Part shown: positions 18,917 through 27,855 of the stretch, piece after piece
How positions within the stretch are numbered: position 1 is the first letter of the stretch
Layout: the number at the start of each line of letters is the position of its first letter
Assembly (NCBI RefSeq): GCF_020621385.1
Contig: NZ_JAESVA010000004.1
Coordinates: 508,598 to 572,597, forward strand
DNA: 64,000 nt
DNA from: Acidisoma cellulosilyticum
GTDB lineage: Bacteria; Pseudomonadota; Alphaproteobacteria; Acetobacterales; Acetobacteraceae
Reading direction: 5' to 3'
Notes under the pieces: generated by a model
What the model saw: only the letters and a program-made list of their open reading frames with translations
What the model was told of the DNA's origin: nothing
Database searches by the model: none
Position numbers and translations under genes: made by a program

Positions 18917-18976
18917 TTCGCAAAAGAATTTGAGGAGGAGGCCGTTCGCCCGTGGCGGACGAGCGGCTGGACCTGA
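18917..18976 (+). pseudogene. Possible remnant of an IS3-type OrfA transposase
   Basis: The forward translation reads FAKEFEEEAVRPWRTSGWT and then a stop. This resembles the N-terminal helix-turn-helix start of IS3-family OrfA proteins (F-x-x-E-F-K-x-E-A-V-R-L). No start codon, downstream frame or OrfB is present, so at most it is a decayed fragment. It lies just left of the complete insertion sequence. The similarity is short and could be chance. Confidence 0.3.
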
Positions 18977-19075
18977 CGGGCGATGGAGGCTGTAGACGAT
19001 TCCTGTCGGGGCAGGCCTCCCAAGTGCGACTTGGCTGATAGGCCACAAAATTCGCACTTCGAGATAGAATCCACC

Positions 19076-19089
19076 CCGCTAGCACGTAA
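19076..19089. repeat. Left copy of 14-bp target-site duplication
   Basis: CCGCTAGCACGTAA directly abuts the left terminal repeat of the insertion sequence. An identical copy in the same orientation abuts the right end at 20531-20544. Confidence 0.85.
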
Positions 19090-20530
19090 TGTCGGCGCAA
19101 GTTAGAAATGTCATCCTTTGTGCAAAATAGAGATGTCACTCAGGTGGCAGCGAAGCTCGGCGCTTCGAGGTTATTCCGATGCGTATAGCGGGCTGGATCG
19201 AGACGACGCTGATGGGCGGGCAGGGCGGCCTGACGCTCTTTGATGAGGGCCAGAGCCGGACCGAGCCGCTTGTTTTCAACGATCGGGGCTTGCTCGAGCG
19301 TGCGGATCTTGTCGAAGACGCGGAACGGCAGATCACTGCCGCGATACTGTAACGCAAACCGACCGTCCGGATAGTTGACGACCATAATGCGCTTGCGAGC
19401 CAAACGCCGGGCCTGCGGGGTTGGTTCCAAAATCAGCATCATGCGGTCGTAATGGACCGTCAGATTTGAGGTCACACTGCGCTCATCCCGTGTCGCAAAA
19501 ATTTCCGCTAAATTGTCATCCAGGGCCAAAGGTCGGTGCAAATCCGCATCGCTCTTGGGCGGCTTGGCAAACCGACGATTATGATCCTCCATAAAGCCCG
19601 GTAGCCAAGCATTGGCGGCTTCGATCGTATCAATTCCGGCCAGCCTCAACTCCTTGACCAGCCGGTCCTGCAGGGTTCCGAATGCCCGCTCGATCCGGCC
19701 CTTAGCCTGTGGTGAGTTGGCACAGATAATATCGATATCCAATGCGTGCAGCGCCCGGCCGAATTGCGTCATTCCGTCGCCACCTACGGCGTCGCGCTTG
19801 TAAACCCGAAAAACACTGAACTTGTCCGAGTAAAAGGCAATCGGCTTGCCCCAGTTCTCCAGATAGCTCCTGGTCGCGCGGAAATAATCAAAGGTGGTTT
19901 CGGCTGCCACAAAACGCAGCGCCATCAGCCGGCTTGTCGCGTCGTCGATGAACGCAAGCAGCGTGCAACGCGGCCGACGCTCTTCGAACCAGGCATGATC
20001 CGAACCGTCAATTTGAACCAGCTCGCCCACGCACTCCCGACGATTGCGCGGTTGATGTACCGAGGGAAGGCGGCGCCGGCGATCAATCCACAAGCCGTCT
20101 TCTATCATCCAATGCCGCAAGGTCTCCCGCGAAATGCCGAAGCCGTGCAGTTCGCTGAGCTTCTCGGTGGCCAGCGTGGGACCAAAATCGGCGTAGCGCT
20201 CCTTCACCAGCGCCATCGCCAGATCGCGATAGCTCGGAGGCAGTCGTCGGTTGCTCGGACGCCCGCGACGGCGCGACACCAGGCTAGGCGCACCTTGCTC
20301 ACGCAGGCTCTTCAGAAGCCGGAAGACTTGTCGACGGCTCAGTCCCGTCAGCTCGGCCGCGTCCTGAACCCGCAGACCGCCCGATTGCACGTCCAAGAGA
20401 ACCTTAAGTCGCGAAAACTCCCGATCGCTCATCGATACCACCGCCATCACACAATCCTCCGGACCCTCAGAACCGGAACACAGTGACACTTCTATTTTGC
20501 AGAGGGTGACATCTGTATATTGCTCCTACA
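19090..20530 (-). mobile_element. Complete insertion sequence, ISNCY/IS1202-like, 1441 bp
   Basis: Both ends begin with TGT when read inward and share an imperfect terminal inverted repeat of about 50 bp (19090-19139 and 20483-20530) containing repeated ATGTCA/GTGTCAC boxes and a common GCAAAATAGA core. One transposase gene fills the interior. Perfect 14-bp direct repeats flank the element, which marks a real transposition event. Long target duplications are a known trait of part of the IS1202-related group. The intact gene and perfect repeats suggest a fairly recent insertion. Confidence 0.88.
19140..20447 (-). CDS. ISNCY-family DDE transposase
   Basis: The protein has 435 residues from ATG at 20447, chosen because GGAGG lies eight bases upstream; a longer frame to 20489 would run into the terminal repeat. 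An N-terminal helix-turn-helix (AAELTGLSRRQVFRLLKSL) is followed by a basic linker. The catalytic core has Asp in QIDGSDHAWF, Asp in AFYSDKFSVF and Glu in KGRIERAFGTL, the DDE triad of this family. The frame is complete with no visible lesion, so the element may be active. Its stop codon lies right at the inner edge of the left terminal repeat. Confidence 0.92.
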   Translation of the reverse strand: MAVVSMSDREFSRLKVLLDVQSGGLRVQDAAELTGLSRRQVFRLLKSLREQGAPSLVSRRRGRPSNRRLPPSYRDLAMALVKERYADFGPTLATEKLSELHGFGISRETLRHWMIEDGLWIDRRRRLPSVHQPRNRRECVGELVQIDGSDHAWFEERRPRCTLLAFIDDATSRLMALRFVAAETTFDYFRATRSYLENWGKPIAFYSDKFSVFRVYKRDAVGGDGMTQFGRALHALDIDIICANSPQAKGRIERAFGTLQDRLVKELRLAGIDTIEAANAWLPGFMEDHNRRFAKPPKSDADLHRPLALDDNLAEIFATRDERSVTSNLTVHYDRMMLILEPTPQARRLARKRIMVVNYPDGRFALQYRGSDLPFRVFDKIRTLEQAPIVENKRLGPALALIKERQAALPAHQRRLDPARYTHRNNLEAPSFAAT

Positions 20531-20544
20531 CCGCTAGCACGTAA
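20531..20544. repeat. Right copy of 14-bp target-site duplication
   Basis: CCGCTAGCACGTAA is identical to 19076-19089 and lies immediately outside the ACA end of the insertion sequence. Confidence 0.85.
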
Positions 20545-20593
20545 ATCTCGCAGAATATTTGTTATGTTAAATTCAATGTTAGATCTAAGTCCT

Positions 20594-20684
20594 GGCGGCC
20601 GGCCGCCACTCGGCGGTCACGGCCAAGGCCGCCCCACTGATTTTGGGGTATCGGAACCAAGAATCACCGATCCATGGTTCCGAT
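20594..20684. terminator. Cluster of three dyads at the end of the catabolic operon
   Basis: Three inverted repeats lie in a row: GGCGGCCGGCCGCC at 20594-20607, CCCC-N9-GGGG at 20632-20648, and a perfect 10-bp stem ATCGGAACCA/TGGTTCCGAT at 20650-20684 with a 15-base loop. They lie 58-150 bp beyond the stop of the last gene of the leftward operon, so they may stop or attenuate its transcript. None is followed by a long T run. The rest of 20545-20742 shows no gene. Confidence 0.4.
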
Positions 20685-20742
20685 CATGTTCCGCGTCTTG
20701 TCCTGCGAAATGACAAGCACTCAGGTAAATTGATCACTGGCA

Positions 20743-21564
20743 CTATACCAAAATCATCCCGCCGTCACACATGATGATCTGTCCCGTCATATAGTCGGAA
20801 TCGGCCGAGGCAAGAAAGGCGCAGATACCCGCGAGGTCAGCCGGAACGGCTGGACGGCCGACCAGGATATTCGCAGAAAACGAATTGAGGAATTCGCCCT
20901 TCTCCTTGATCACGCCTTTATCGATCATATCCCGCTCCAACCCGTCCCATAGCGGGGTCACGACAACACCCGGTGCAATGCCGTTGACCGTGATCTTATG
21001 CGGTGCGAATTCACGCGCGGCGGCTTGGGTCAGCGAGATGACGGCAGCCTTGCTTGCGCAATAAGGCGCGAATTCTGCATAGCCCTGGCGCCCGGCAATG
21101 GAGGCCGTGTTGATGATCTTGCCGCCCTGCCGGCTTGCGATCATCTGGCGGCCGACCTCCTGCATGCCGATCAAGACACCAAGGGCATTCACGCGCATGA
21201 TGCTGTTGAAATTGGCATCATCGATGTCCATGAACGGCACTGGCTTGTTGAAGCCGGCATTGTTGAACAGCACGTCGATTTTGCCATAGACACCGACGAC
21301 CTTTTCGACCATCGCGCGGGTCGCAATACGGTCCGCGACATCGACTGCCACACCCAGGCCAGAAAACCCCTCTGCCCGCAGGCTTTCTGCTGCATGCTCC
21401 GCTTTGCCACCGTCAAGATCGGCGATGACGGCATGCGCGCCTTCGGCCGCCACGCGGCGAATAATCCCCTCCCCCAGACCGGAGGCACCGCCGGTGACGA
21501 TGACGACCTGACCCGCCAAGCGACCTGCCACGATCCGCGCGTCTTTGGTTGCAAGATCAGTCAT
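20743..21564 (-). CDS. SDR-family NAD(P)-dependent dehydrogenase
   Basis: The protein has 273 residues, typical of classical short-chain dehydrogenases. The cofactor motif TGGASGLG, the NNAG strand motif and the catalytic YCASK are all present. A C-terminal MTGQIIMCDGG closes the fold. It is the last gene of the leftward operon that carries the hydroxyquinol genes, and its start overlaps the preceding MDR gene by 8 bp. It probably oxidises a hydroxyl group on an intermediate or on the imported substrate. The precise substrate cannot be read from sequence. Confidence 0.88.
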   Translation of the reverse strand: MTDLATKDARIVAGRLAGQVVIVTGGASGLGEGIIRRVAAEGAHAVIADLDGGKAEHAAESLRAEGFSGLGVAVDVADRIATRAMVEKVVGVYGKIDVLFNNAGFNKPVPFMDIDDANFNSIMRVNALGVLIGMQEVGRQMIASRQGGKIINTASIAGRQGYAEFAPYCASKAAVISLTQAAAREFAPHKITVNGIAPGVVVTPLWDGLERDMIDKGVIKEKGEFLNSFSANILVGRPAVPADLAGICAFLASADSDYMTGQIIMCDGGMILV

Positions 21565-22540
21565 TGCTCAGGGTCACCTTGATGCATTTATCAGCCTGCG
21601 AGCCAAGGGCAAAAGCCTCGATGCTGCGGCTCAGTGGAAATTCATGCGTGCGGATAGGGGAAAGGTCGAGCTTGGTGCGCTCCAGAAAGCGGATTGCCGC
21701 CGGCCATACGCCGGGCGAACCAATGCAGCCTCTGACAGTAAGATTGCGCATCTGGATATTGCCCAGATGGGAACTGACCATTCGTCCGATATTGATTCCG
21801 ACCATCGACAAGCGGCCTTCTTCCCGCACGAGGTCGAAGACCAGACCGAGAGACGCATCATGGCCGGAGGCTTCCACCACCAGATCGGCACCCTTCCCTT
21901 GTGTCAGCGCCATGACCTGGTCAATCGTGTTTCCGGCCAGCGGATCGATGACCTCGGCCGCCTCAAGCTTCAAAGCGGCGTCCCGTCGGCTTGCGATTGG
22001 ATCGATGACGATGACGCGCGCACCCATGCCGATGGCAGCCGCCGCGGACACAAGACCGATAGTGCCGCCGCCGGAGACCACAACCGTCTCGCTCGCATTC
22101 GTGCCGCCGGAGCGTTGCACGGCATAGAAGCCACACGTAAAGGGCTCGATCAGTGACGCAGTCCCGTCATCGATCGTGTCGGGCAATTTGTGCAGCCATT
22201 CCGGCCGAACCACGAAATATTCCCGGTCTGCTCCATTCAGGGAGAAGCCGAAATGGTGAATCCGATCCGGCAAACGCACAACGCATTCACCCACCACGCG
22301 CTCACCGCGATGGAAACCCTGCACGTTGCGGCCAGTCTCGACAATCTCTCCGCACCATTCGTGGCCGGGCGTCACCGGATAGCTGATCGGAATGATGTAG
22401 CGGCCCGCGAGCAACTCGTAATCAGAATGGCAGATCCCGACCTTGAGAAGGCGCACGAGAATTTCATTCTCGGTGATTTTAGGCACCGGCACATCTTGCA
22501 GAACAGGTGCGTCCGGCGTTTCGAAGACGAGCGCTTTCAT
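21557..22540 (-). CDS. Zinc-type medium-chain alcohol/polyol dehydrogenase
   Basis: The protein has 327 residues. The N-terminal GroES-like domain has the catalytic zinc features (GICHSDYE and GHEWCGEIVETG), and a Rossmann motif (SGGGTIGLVSAAAA) follows. The four-cysteine structural zinc lobe of most polyol dehydrogenases is missing. The family oxidises secondary alcohols of sugars, cyclitols and related compounds. It overlaps the upstream Gfo/Idh gene by 4 bp and the downstream SDR by 8 bp, so the three dehydrogenases are made together. Confidence 0.85.
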   Translation of the reverse strand: MKALVFETPDAPVLQDVPVPKITENEILVRLLKVGICHSDYELLAGRYIIPISYPVTPGHEWCGEIVETGRNVQGFHRGERVVGECVVRLPDRIHHFGFSLNGADREYFVVRPEWLHKLPDTIDDGTASLIEPFTCGFYAVQRSGGTNASETVVVSGGGTIGLVSAAAAIGMGARVIVIDPIASRRDAALKLEAAEVIDPLAGNTIDQVMALTQGKGADLVVEASGHDASLGLVFDLVREEGRLSMVGINIGRMVSSHLGNIQMRNLTVRGCIGSPGVWPAAIRFLERTKLDLSPIRTHEFPLSRSIEAFALGSQADKCIKVTLSND

Positions 22541-23559
22541 GCCGCTTCTCTCCCCTCGCCTTGCACCGCTTCCAACCTTTGGCTTCGCGCGCCGCGCACG
22601 ATCGCTTCAAGGAGTGCGATATTCGCGACCATCTCGGCGCCCGTAATGGGATAGGCAGCCTCACCGCGCACGGCGCGCGCAAAGGCCTCAAAATTCGTGA
22701 CTACCGGCTCCGCAGGCTTCACCTCTTCGACCGTGATGGGCTGATCCTTCATGCCGGTGGTGACAACCCATCCGTCCGGCGCTTCGACATGGGCGCGGTC
22801 CCGCACATCGATCCAACCTTCCGTGCCGAAGACAGCGAAACGCGAGAAGAAGGGCGTGGCAAGTGTCGCGCTGATATAGGCGGTGCCGCCGCCGGCGAAG
22901 CGGACATAGGCGCTCATCGTGTCGCCGGAGGGCAAGTCAGACGCCCGCTGTTCGCAGGTCACCAGAACATCGCGCGCCGGGCCCATCAGCTTCACGGCGA
23001 GGTCCGTCAGATGAATGCCGGTTGCGGTCATGCCACCCGCCGGCGCTTGATCCGGCTTCAACCGCCAGTTTGCCCGATCGAGCTTGAGGAATTTGTCATG
23101 GCTGAAATTGGCCTCGATCTGCAGCAGGCGGCCGAGCGAACCGTTTTCAGCGGCCGTCAGGATCGCGGCGATCGGGGGCTCAAACCGCCGCTCATGGCCC
23201 ATGCCCAGAACAAGCCCGGCCTGCTGGCAGCGCGCGACGGCCTGCTCGGCCCCGGCGCGTGTCAGTGCCAGGGGCTTTTCGCAAAAGACGTGCTTTCCGG
23301 CCGCGACGGTTTGCGCGATCTGCTGCTCGTGAAAGCTATGCGGTGTCACTAGCAGCACGGCTTCGATGGCCGGATCGGCCAATGCATCTTCGAGAGCTGC
23401 CGATACTGGGATTTTGTAGCGATCGGCAAATTGGGTTGCGATGTCCTGATTAACTTCGACCGCGCGCGCGATGCGAATACGAGGATTGCCTTCGAGCGTC
23501 GCCGCGATCTTGCTGCCCCACCAACCGAGCCCGACAAGGGCCACTTTTACCGGTTCCAT
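22537..23559 (-). CDS. Gfo/Idh/MocA-family oxidoreductase
   Basis: The protein has about 340 residues from ATG at 23559, preferred over the ATG at 23574 because GGGAG lies eight bases before it. The N-terminal Rossmann domain has VGLGWWGSK, and the family signature CEKPLAL is present. A second alpha/beta domain follows. Members oxidise sugars and cyclitols such as inositol with NAD(P). Its presence in a ring-cleavage operon suggests that the pathway substrate has sugar- or cyclitol-like hydroxyls. It overlaps the next gene by 4 bp. Confidence 0.88.
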   Translation of the reverse strand: MEPVKVALVGLGWWGSKIAATLEGNPRIRIARAVEVNQDIATQFADRYKIPVSAALEDALADPAIEAVLLVTPHSFHEQQIAQTVAAGKHVFCEKPLALTRAGAEQAVARCQQAGLVLGMGHERRFEPPIAAILTAAENGSLGRLLQIEANFSHDKFLKLDRANWRLKPDQAPAGGMTATGIHLTDLAVKLMGPARDVLVTCEQRASDLPSGDTMSAYVRFAGGGTAYISATLATPFFSRFAVFGTEGWIDVRDRAHVEAPDGWVVTTGMKDQPITVEEVKPAEPVVTNFEAFARAVRGEAAYPITGAEMVANIALLEAIVRGARSQRLEAVQGEGREAA

Positions 23560-23598
23560 CTGTTTCACTCCCATTGTCTTTTTTGCCGCGCGGTGTCT

Positions 23599-24804
23599 TC
23601 AGACCGCTTCCAGCATCAGCGCTATGCCTTGTCCGACGCCAATGCACATCGTCACCAAGGCGAAGCGCCCGCCACGCTGCTCCAGCGCATTGACCGCTGT
23701 CATGGCCAGCCTGGCGCCAGACGCCCCCAAGGGATGGCCGATAGCGATGGCACCGCCATGCGGGTTGACGTGCTCGGCATCCGCTGGCAGGCCCAACCGC
23801 CGCAGCACGGCAATGGCCTGGGACGCGAAGGCCTCGTTCAGTTCGATGACATCGACATCGCGAATGGACAGGCCGAGGCGCGCAAGCAGCTTTTCACTGG
23901 CGGGTGCCGGCCCCATGCCCATGATGCGCGGCTCAACGCCCGCTGTCGCCATGCCGAGAATCCGCGCGCGCGGCCTTAACCCATGGCGAGCGGCCGCCGC
24001 TTCACTGGCGACGATCAGCGCGGCCGCGCCATCATTCACGCCGGAAGCATTGCCGGCGGTGACCGTGCCACCTGTCTTGCGGAAGGGCGTCGGCAGTTTC
24101 GCCAAAGCATCCAAGCTTGTCTCCGGTCTTGGATGTTCGTCGACCGAGACCACGGTTTCGCTCTTCTTGCCGCGCATGGTGACAGGCACAATTTCCCGTG
24201 CAAAGAAGCCCTCAGCCTGCGCCTTTGCGGCGCGCTGCTGACTGCGCAGTGCAAACTGGTCCTGCTCCGCACGCGACACGCCAAACTGTTCCGCCACATT
24301 CTCGCCGGTCTCCGGCATGGCGTCTGTGCCGTAGAGCGCCTGAAGGGCCGGATTGATGAAGCGCCAGCCGATCGTCGTATCCTCAAGGGCTGCCTGTCGC
24401 GAGAAGGCCTGCGCCTGCTTGCCCATGACGAAGGGCGCCCTTGTCATGCTCTCCACGCCACCAGCCAGCGCGAACTCTCCCTCCCCAGCCCGGATCATGC
24501 GCGCGGCCGTGCCGAGCGCGTCCAGGCCCGAGCCACAGAGGCGATTGACGGTGCTCCCCGGAACCCCAGGCCCGAAGCCCGCCAGCAGCAGCGCCATGCG
24601 GGCGACGTTACGATTATCCTCACCGGCCTGGTTGGCACAGCCCATGGAGCAGTCGTCCAGCGCATCCCAATCGACGGAGCCGTGTCGCGTGTGTAGCGTC
24701 GCCAGGACATGCGCCAGCATATCGTCGGGACGCAGATCTTTCAGGGCGCCGCCGTAGCGGCCGAAGGGCGTGCGGGCAAAGTCACAGATAAAAGCTTCAG
24801 ACAT
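23599..24804 (-). CDS. pcaF: 3-oxoadipyl-CoA thiolase
   Basis: The protein has 401 residues. The acylated active-site Cys90 lies in LCGSG. The second half has NASGVNDGAAAL, GGAIAIGHPLGASG with the catalytic His, and CIGVGQG with the second Cys near residue 387. The N-terminal DFARTPFGRYGGAL and the position directly after the CoA-transferase genes point to the 3-oxoadipyl-CoA thiolase that releases succinyl-CoA and acetyl-CoA. The start overlaps pcaJ by 8 bp. A general acetyl-CoA acetyltransferase is less likely. Confidence 0.9.
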   Translation of the reverse strand: MSEAFICDFARTPFGRYGGALKDLRPDDMLAHVLATLHTRHGSVDWDALDDCSMGCANQAGEDNRNVARMALLLAGFGPGVPGSTVNRLCGSGLDALGTAARMIRAGEGEFALAGGVESMTRAPFVMGKQAQAFSRQAALEDTTIGWRFINPALQALYGTDAMPETGENVAEQFGVSRAEQDQFALRSQQRAAKAQAEGFFAREIVPVTMRGKKSETVVSVDEHPRPETSLDALAKLPTPFRKTGGTVTAGNASGVNDGAAALIVASEAAAARHGLRPRARILGMATAGVEPRIMGMGPAPASEKLLARLGLSIRDVDVIELNEAFASQAIAVLRRLGLPADAEHVNPHGGAIAIGHPLGASGARLAMTAVNALEQRGGRFALVTMCIGVGQGIALMLEAV

Positions 24805-25456
24805 GAACGGTCTCCGCCGCCAGCAGAGAGGCGCCCGTCAGGCGTCTGAGGTCTTCGATGGAAATATCCTGGTGCTTGTCGCGAAGGACAAAACCTGCAG
24901 GCGTCACGTCGATCACCGCTAAATTGGTGCAGATCCGGCTGACGACGCCGAGCGCCGTCAGTGGATACCGACATTGCTCGACGAGTTTGGGGGCGCCGTC
25001 GCGCGTCGTATGCTCGGTCATAACCCAGACGCGCTTGGCGCCGGCCGCGAGGTCCATCGCGCCACCGACCGCCGGCGCCGCATCGGCCTCCGAGATCGCC
25101 CAATTCGCCAGGTCGCCGTTGCTGGCAACCTCGTAGGCGCCGAGGACGCACAGATCGATATGGCCGCCGCGGATCATCGCGAAACTGTCCGCGTGATGAA
25201 AAAAAGCCCCACCCTTGTGCAGCGTGACATGCTGTTTTCCGGCATTGATCAGCCAAGGATCTTCCTGCCCTTTCTCGGGGGCCGGCCCCATACCCAGCAG
25301 TCCGTTTTCGGAATGCAGCACCACTTCGCGGTCATCGGGGATCGCGTCGGCGATCAATGTCGGGATGCCGATGCCGAGATTGACATACCATCCTTCCGGA
25401 ATCTCGGCAGCAACGCGCGCCGCCATTTCCCGTCTGGACCAACCAGCGGCGCTCAT
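24797..25456 (-). CDS. pcaJ: 3-oxoadipate CoA-transferase subunit B
   Basis: The protein has 219 residues from ATG at 25456, overlapping the pcaI stop; a longer in-frame reading upstream lies inside pcaI and has no family match. NLGIGIPTLI is a hallmark of the beta subunit. The catalytic Glu50 is in the SENGLLG motif that forms the CoA thioester. With PcaI it transfers CoA from succinyl-CoA to 3-oxoadipate. This is the only CoA-transferase pair in the window, so it must serve both ring-cleavage branches if they are completed locally. Confidence 0.92.
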   Translation of the reverse strand: MSAAGWSRREMAARVAAEIPEGWYVNLGIGIPTLIADAIPDDREVVLHSENGLLGMGPAPEKGQEDPWLINAGKQHVTLHKGGAFFHHADSFAMIRGGHIDLCVLGAYEVASNGDLANWAISEADAAPAVGGAMDLAAGAKRVWVMTEHTTRDGAPKLVEQCRYPLTALGVVSRICTNLAVIDVTPAGFVLRDKHQDISIEDLRRLTGASLLAAETVHV

Positions 25457-26136
25457 GCTGCAAGCTCCTTGGGTAGCGGCAATGTCAGGATGCGTTGGAC
25501 GAAGATGCCCGGTGTCACGACCACTTCCGGATCGATGGCGCCGAGCTCGACGAAATAATGCGTCTGCGCGATCGTCAACTTCGCCGCCGTCGCCATGACC
25601 GCGTTGAAATTGCGGCCGCTCTTTTGATAGGTCAGATTGCCCCAACGATCGGCAAACCAGGCTTCGACCAGCGCAACGTCGCCGGGCAGCGCTTGTTCCA
25701 GCACATAGAACCGGCCGCCGATTTCCCGGACTTCCTTGTCCTTAGCGAGCTTCGTGCCATAGCCTGTGGGGGTGAAGAACGCCGGAATGCCGGCGCCGGC
25801 CGCGCGTAGCCTCTCGGCGAGCGTGCCCTGCGGCACAATTTCCAGCTCGATCTTGCCGGCTCGAAACAGATCCTCGAACACAACGGATCCCGCGCTGCGC
25901 GGGAAAGAGCAGATGATACGACGGACGCGCCCGGCCTCCATAAGCTTTGCAAGACCGACCCGCCCTGCTCCGGCATTATTGGCGACAACCGTCAGGTCAC
26001 GTGCCCCTTGATCGATCAAAGATTCAATCAATAGATCAGGTTGTCCGACCGCACCGAAACCGCCGACTAAAATCGTCGCGCCGTCTTCAATGCCCGCGAG
26101 CGCCTCCTCGATAGTCGCGACTGATTTGTTGATCAT
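25453..26136 (-). CDS. pcaI: 3-oxoadipate CoA-transferase subunit A
   Basis: The protein has 227 residues, the usual length. The glycine-rich VGGFGAVGQPDLLI and the segment NNAGAGRVGLAKLM are typical of the alpha subunit of succinyl-CoA:3-oxoacid transferases. The oxoadipate assignment rests on the downstream pcaJ-pcaF pair and the upstream maleylacetate reductase, which makes 3-oxoadipate. It overlaps pcaJ by 4 bp and starts 22 bp after the regulator-like fusion gene. The ribosome site is weak. Confidence 0.9.
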   Translation of the reverse strand: MINKSVATIEEALAGIEDGATILVGGFGAVGQPDLLIESLIDQGARDLTVVANNAGAGRVGLAKLMEAGRVRRIICSFPRSAGSVVFEDLFRAGKIELEIVPQGTLAERLRAAGAGIPAFFTPTGYGTKLAKDKEVREIGGRFYVLEQALPGDVALVEAWFADRWGNLTYQKSGRNFNAVMATAAKLTIAQTHYFVELGAIDPEVVVTPGIFVQRILTLPLPKELAA

Positions 26137-26158
26137 GATGTGTGAACCACTGGAGGCA

Positions 26159-27826
26159 TCAGGCAGCCCTCCTGCTTGATTTGTGACGAAAAATGCCGTC
26201 GATCCGCCGCTGAGCGGAAACGAGGGCTGCTCTGTCCGTTGTTTGCCCGGTCAGGGCATCATGCACTTCCTGGCCGATGATCGCTTCCATCGCGACATAT
26301 TCGGGAATCGGCGGGCGCTGCCAGCTGTCGAGCAGATCGCGCCGCGCCACGCGCTCCACAAAGTTCACGATCGGTGAGCTTTGCATGACCTCAGGGTCAG
26401 AGATCACGCTGAAACGCGGACGCACCGGCAGTCCGCTTTTCAGATGATCCCGCACCGTATCGGGCGAGGTGATCCAGGCGATCGCATCGACCGCAAGGCG
26501 CATGCGCTCTTCCGGCAGATTGCTCGGAACTGCGAGCACAAAACCGCCGATCGGCGCTGTCACCTTGCCTTGGGGGCCGGCAGGATGCGGCAGGTATTCC
26601 ACCTTGCGGCCGACTTTGGAGCGCGTGTCGTATTCAAAACGCGCGGCCCGCATGCTCCAGCAATAGGTCATCGCCGCGTGCCCGGTTAGAAAGGTATCGA
26701 GGCTTGCTTCCCAATCCAATTCCGTCACACCAGGCGGCGAAATCTCCACCAGCCTGTGCATATAGTCGAGGACGCGCAGCCCCGCTGTCATGTCGATGAC
26801 CGGCCTTACGGGTTTGCTGGCTGTCTTGGCAGAGCGGTCCAACAAAAAGCTTCCGCAATCGCCGAGCAGGAACAGGAAACTCGCGGCGATCGGCATGCCT
26901 CGCGCCGCATTCCAGGTAATGCCATAGCGGCCATGGGCGGGCGCGTGCAGCGCCTTGCCGGCAGCCAGCACCTGTTCGAAGTTCGACGGAAACCCGATAT
27001 TGGCTTCCTGAAAAAGATCCCGCCGCACCGCCAATGTCTCGATCGTACAATAGATCGGCATGCCGTATTGCGTGCCACGCCATTTGCCGGTTGCCCAGAA
27101 ATCCGCATGAAATTCGGTCGGCTCCAACCCGGCATCCCGCACCACATTGCCGAGCGGGCGAATGAAACCCTTGGCCGCGAATTCCCCCATCCAGGGAATA
27201 TTGATGGCAACGATATCATATTGCGAGACGGGCCTTTGGGCATTTTCCATCGCAAGTTGATAAAGCTGCGGCAGGCGCGCCAAGGTAAAGTCGCGACGGG
27301 AGCCAAAGCTTGTTCGCAGATCAGCCCACATATTCTGCAACGCGACGAAATAATTGTCCTCTGCCAGCAGAAAGCGAATGTCGAAGCGCTTGCTGTGCTG
27401 AGCGCCGGGTGACCCGCCGATAGGCGAAGCGCCGAAATAATAGTCCTCGCTCGCCTCCCCAGGGCCGCGACTACCCAGGGTTTGAGCGACCGCGCGCTTC
27501 ACCTCAACCAGATAGGATTCGAACAGTTTCTTGAGCTTCGCACTTGGCTGCAGAGCGAATGATTTCCCTGTCTTCGTGCGCGGCACGCGGGTAATCAGCC
27601 CCGCGTCTATCAACTCCTCGACCTTGCGTAACGCCGTGGTGTAAGGCGCGTAACCGGCCTGGGCTAAAGCCGAGATGGTGACGATATCCCCACGGGTCAC
27701 ACTGCTCATGAGATGATGGACCAACTGCCAAACGAGTTCGCTGTCACCTTGTGGAAATGCTTTTGCCCAGGGCGAGCGTAGCTTCTGCAGAAAGTCCAGA
27801 ATCCTCAGGAGTTCAAGGTCATTCAT
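26159..27826 (-). CDS. Winged-helix DNA-binding domain fused to ABC solute-binding-like domain
   Basis: The protein has 555 residues and no signal peptide. AGGA precedes the ATG by about seven bases. Residues 1-115 look like a MarR-type winged helix (VTISALAQAGYAPYTTALRKV as recognition region, LITRVPRTKTGKSFAL as wing), followed by a helical linker. Residues 145-545 resemble a family 1 (maltose-type) extracellular solute-binding protein, with DIVAINIPWMGEFAAKG and the late SNLPEERMRLAVDAI-type helix. A cytoplasmic solute-binding fold joined to a DNA-binding domain suggests a one-component sensor that binds the pathway substrate or intermediate. It sits inside the operon, between the HIBADH-like gene and pcaI. 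Activator or repressor action is unknown. Confidence 0.72.
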   Translation of the reverse strand: MNDLELLRILDFLQKLRSPWAKAFPQGDSELVWQLVHHLMSSVTRGDIVTISALAQAGYAPYTTALRKVEELIDAGLITRVPRTKTGKSFALQPSAKLKKLFESYLVEVKRAVAQTLGSRGPGEASEDYYFGASPIGGSPGAQHSKRFDIRFLLAEDNYFVALQNMWADLRTSFGSRRDFTLARLPQLYQLAMENAQRPVSQYDIVAINIPWMGEFAAKGFIRPLGNVVRDAGLEPTEFHADFWATGKWRGTQYGMPIYCTIETLAVRRDLFQEANIGFPSNFEQVLAAGKALHAPAHGRYGITWNAARGMPIAASFLFLLGDCGSFLLDRSAKTASKPVRPVIDMTAGLRVLDYMHRLVEISPPGVTELDWEASLDTFLTGHAAMTYCWSMRAARFEYDTRSKVGRKVEYLPHPAGPQGKVTAPIGGFVLAVPSNLPEERMRLAVDAIAWITSPDTVRDHLKSGLPVRPRFSVISDPEVMQSSPIVNFVERVARRDLLDSWQRPPIPEYVAMEAIIGQEVHDALTGQTTDRAALVSAQRRIDGIFRHKSSRRAA

Positions 27827-27855
27827 TGCAATTCCTAAGCCCTGTTTCCTGTTCC

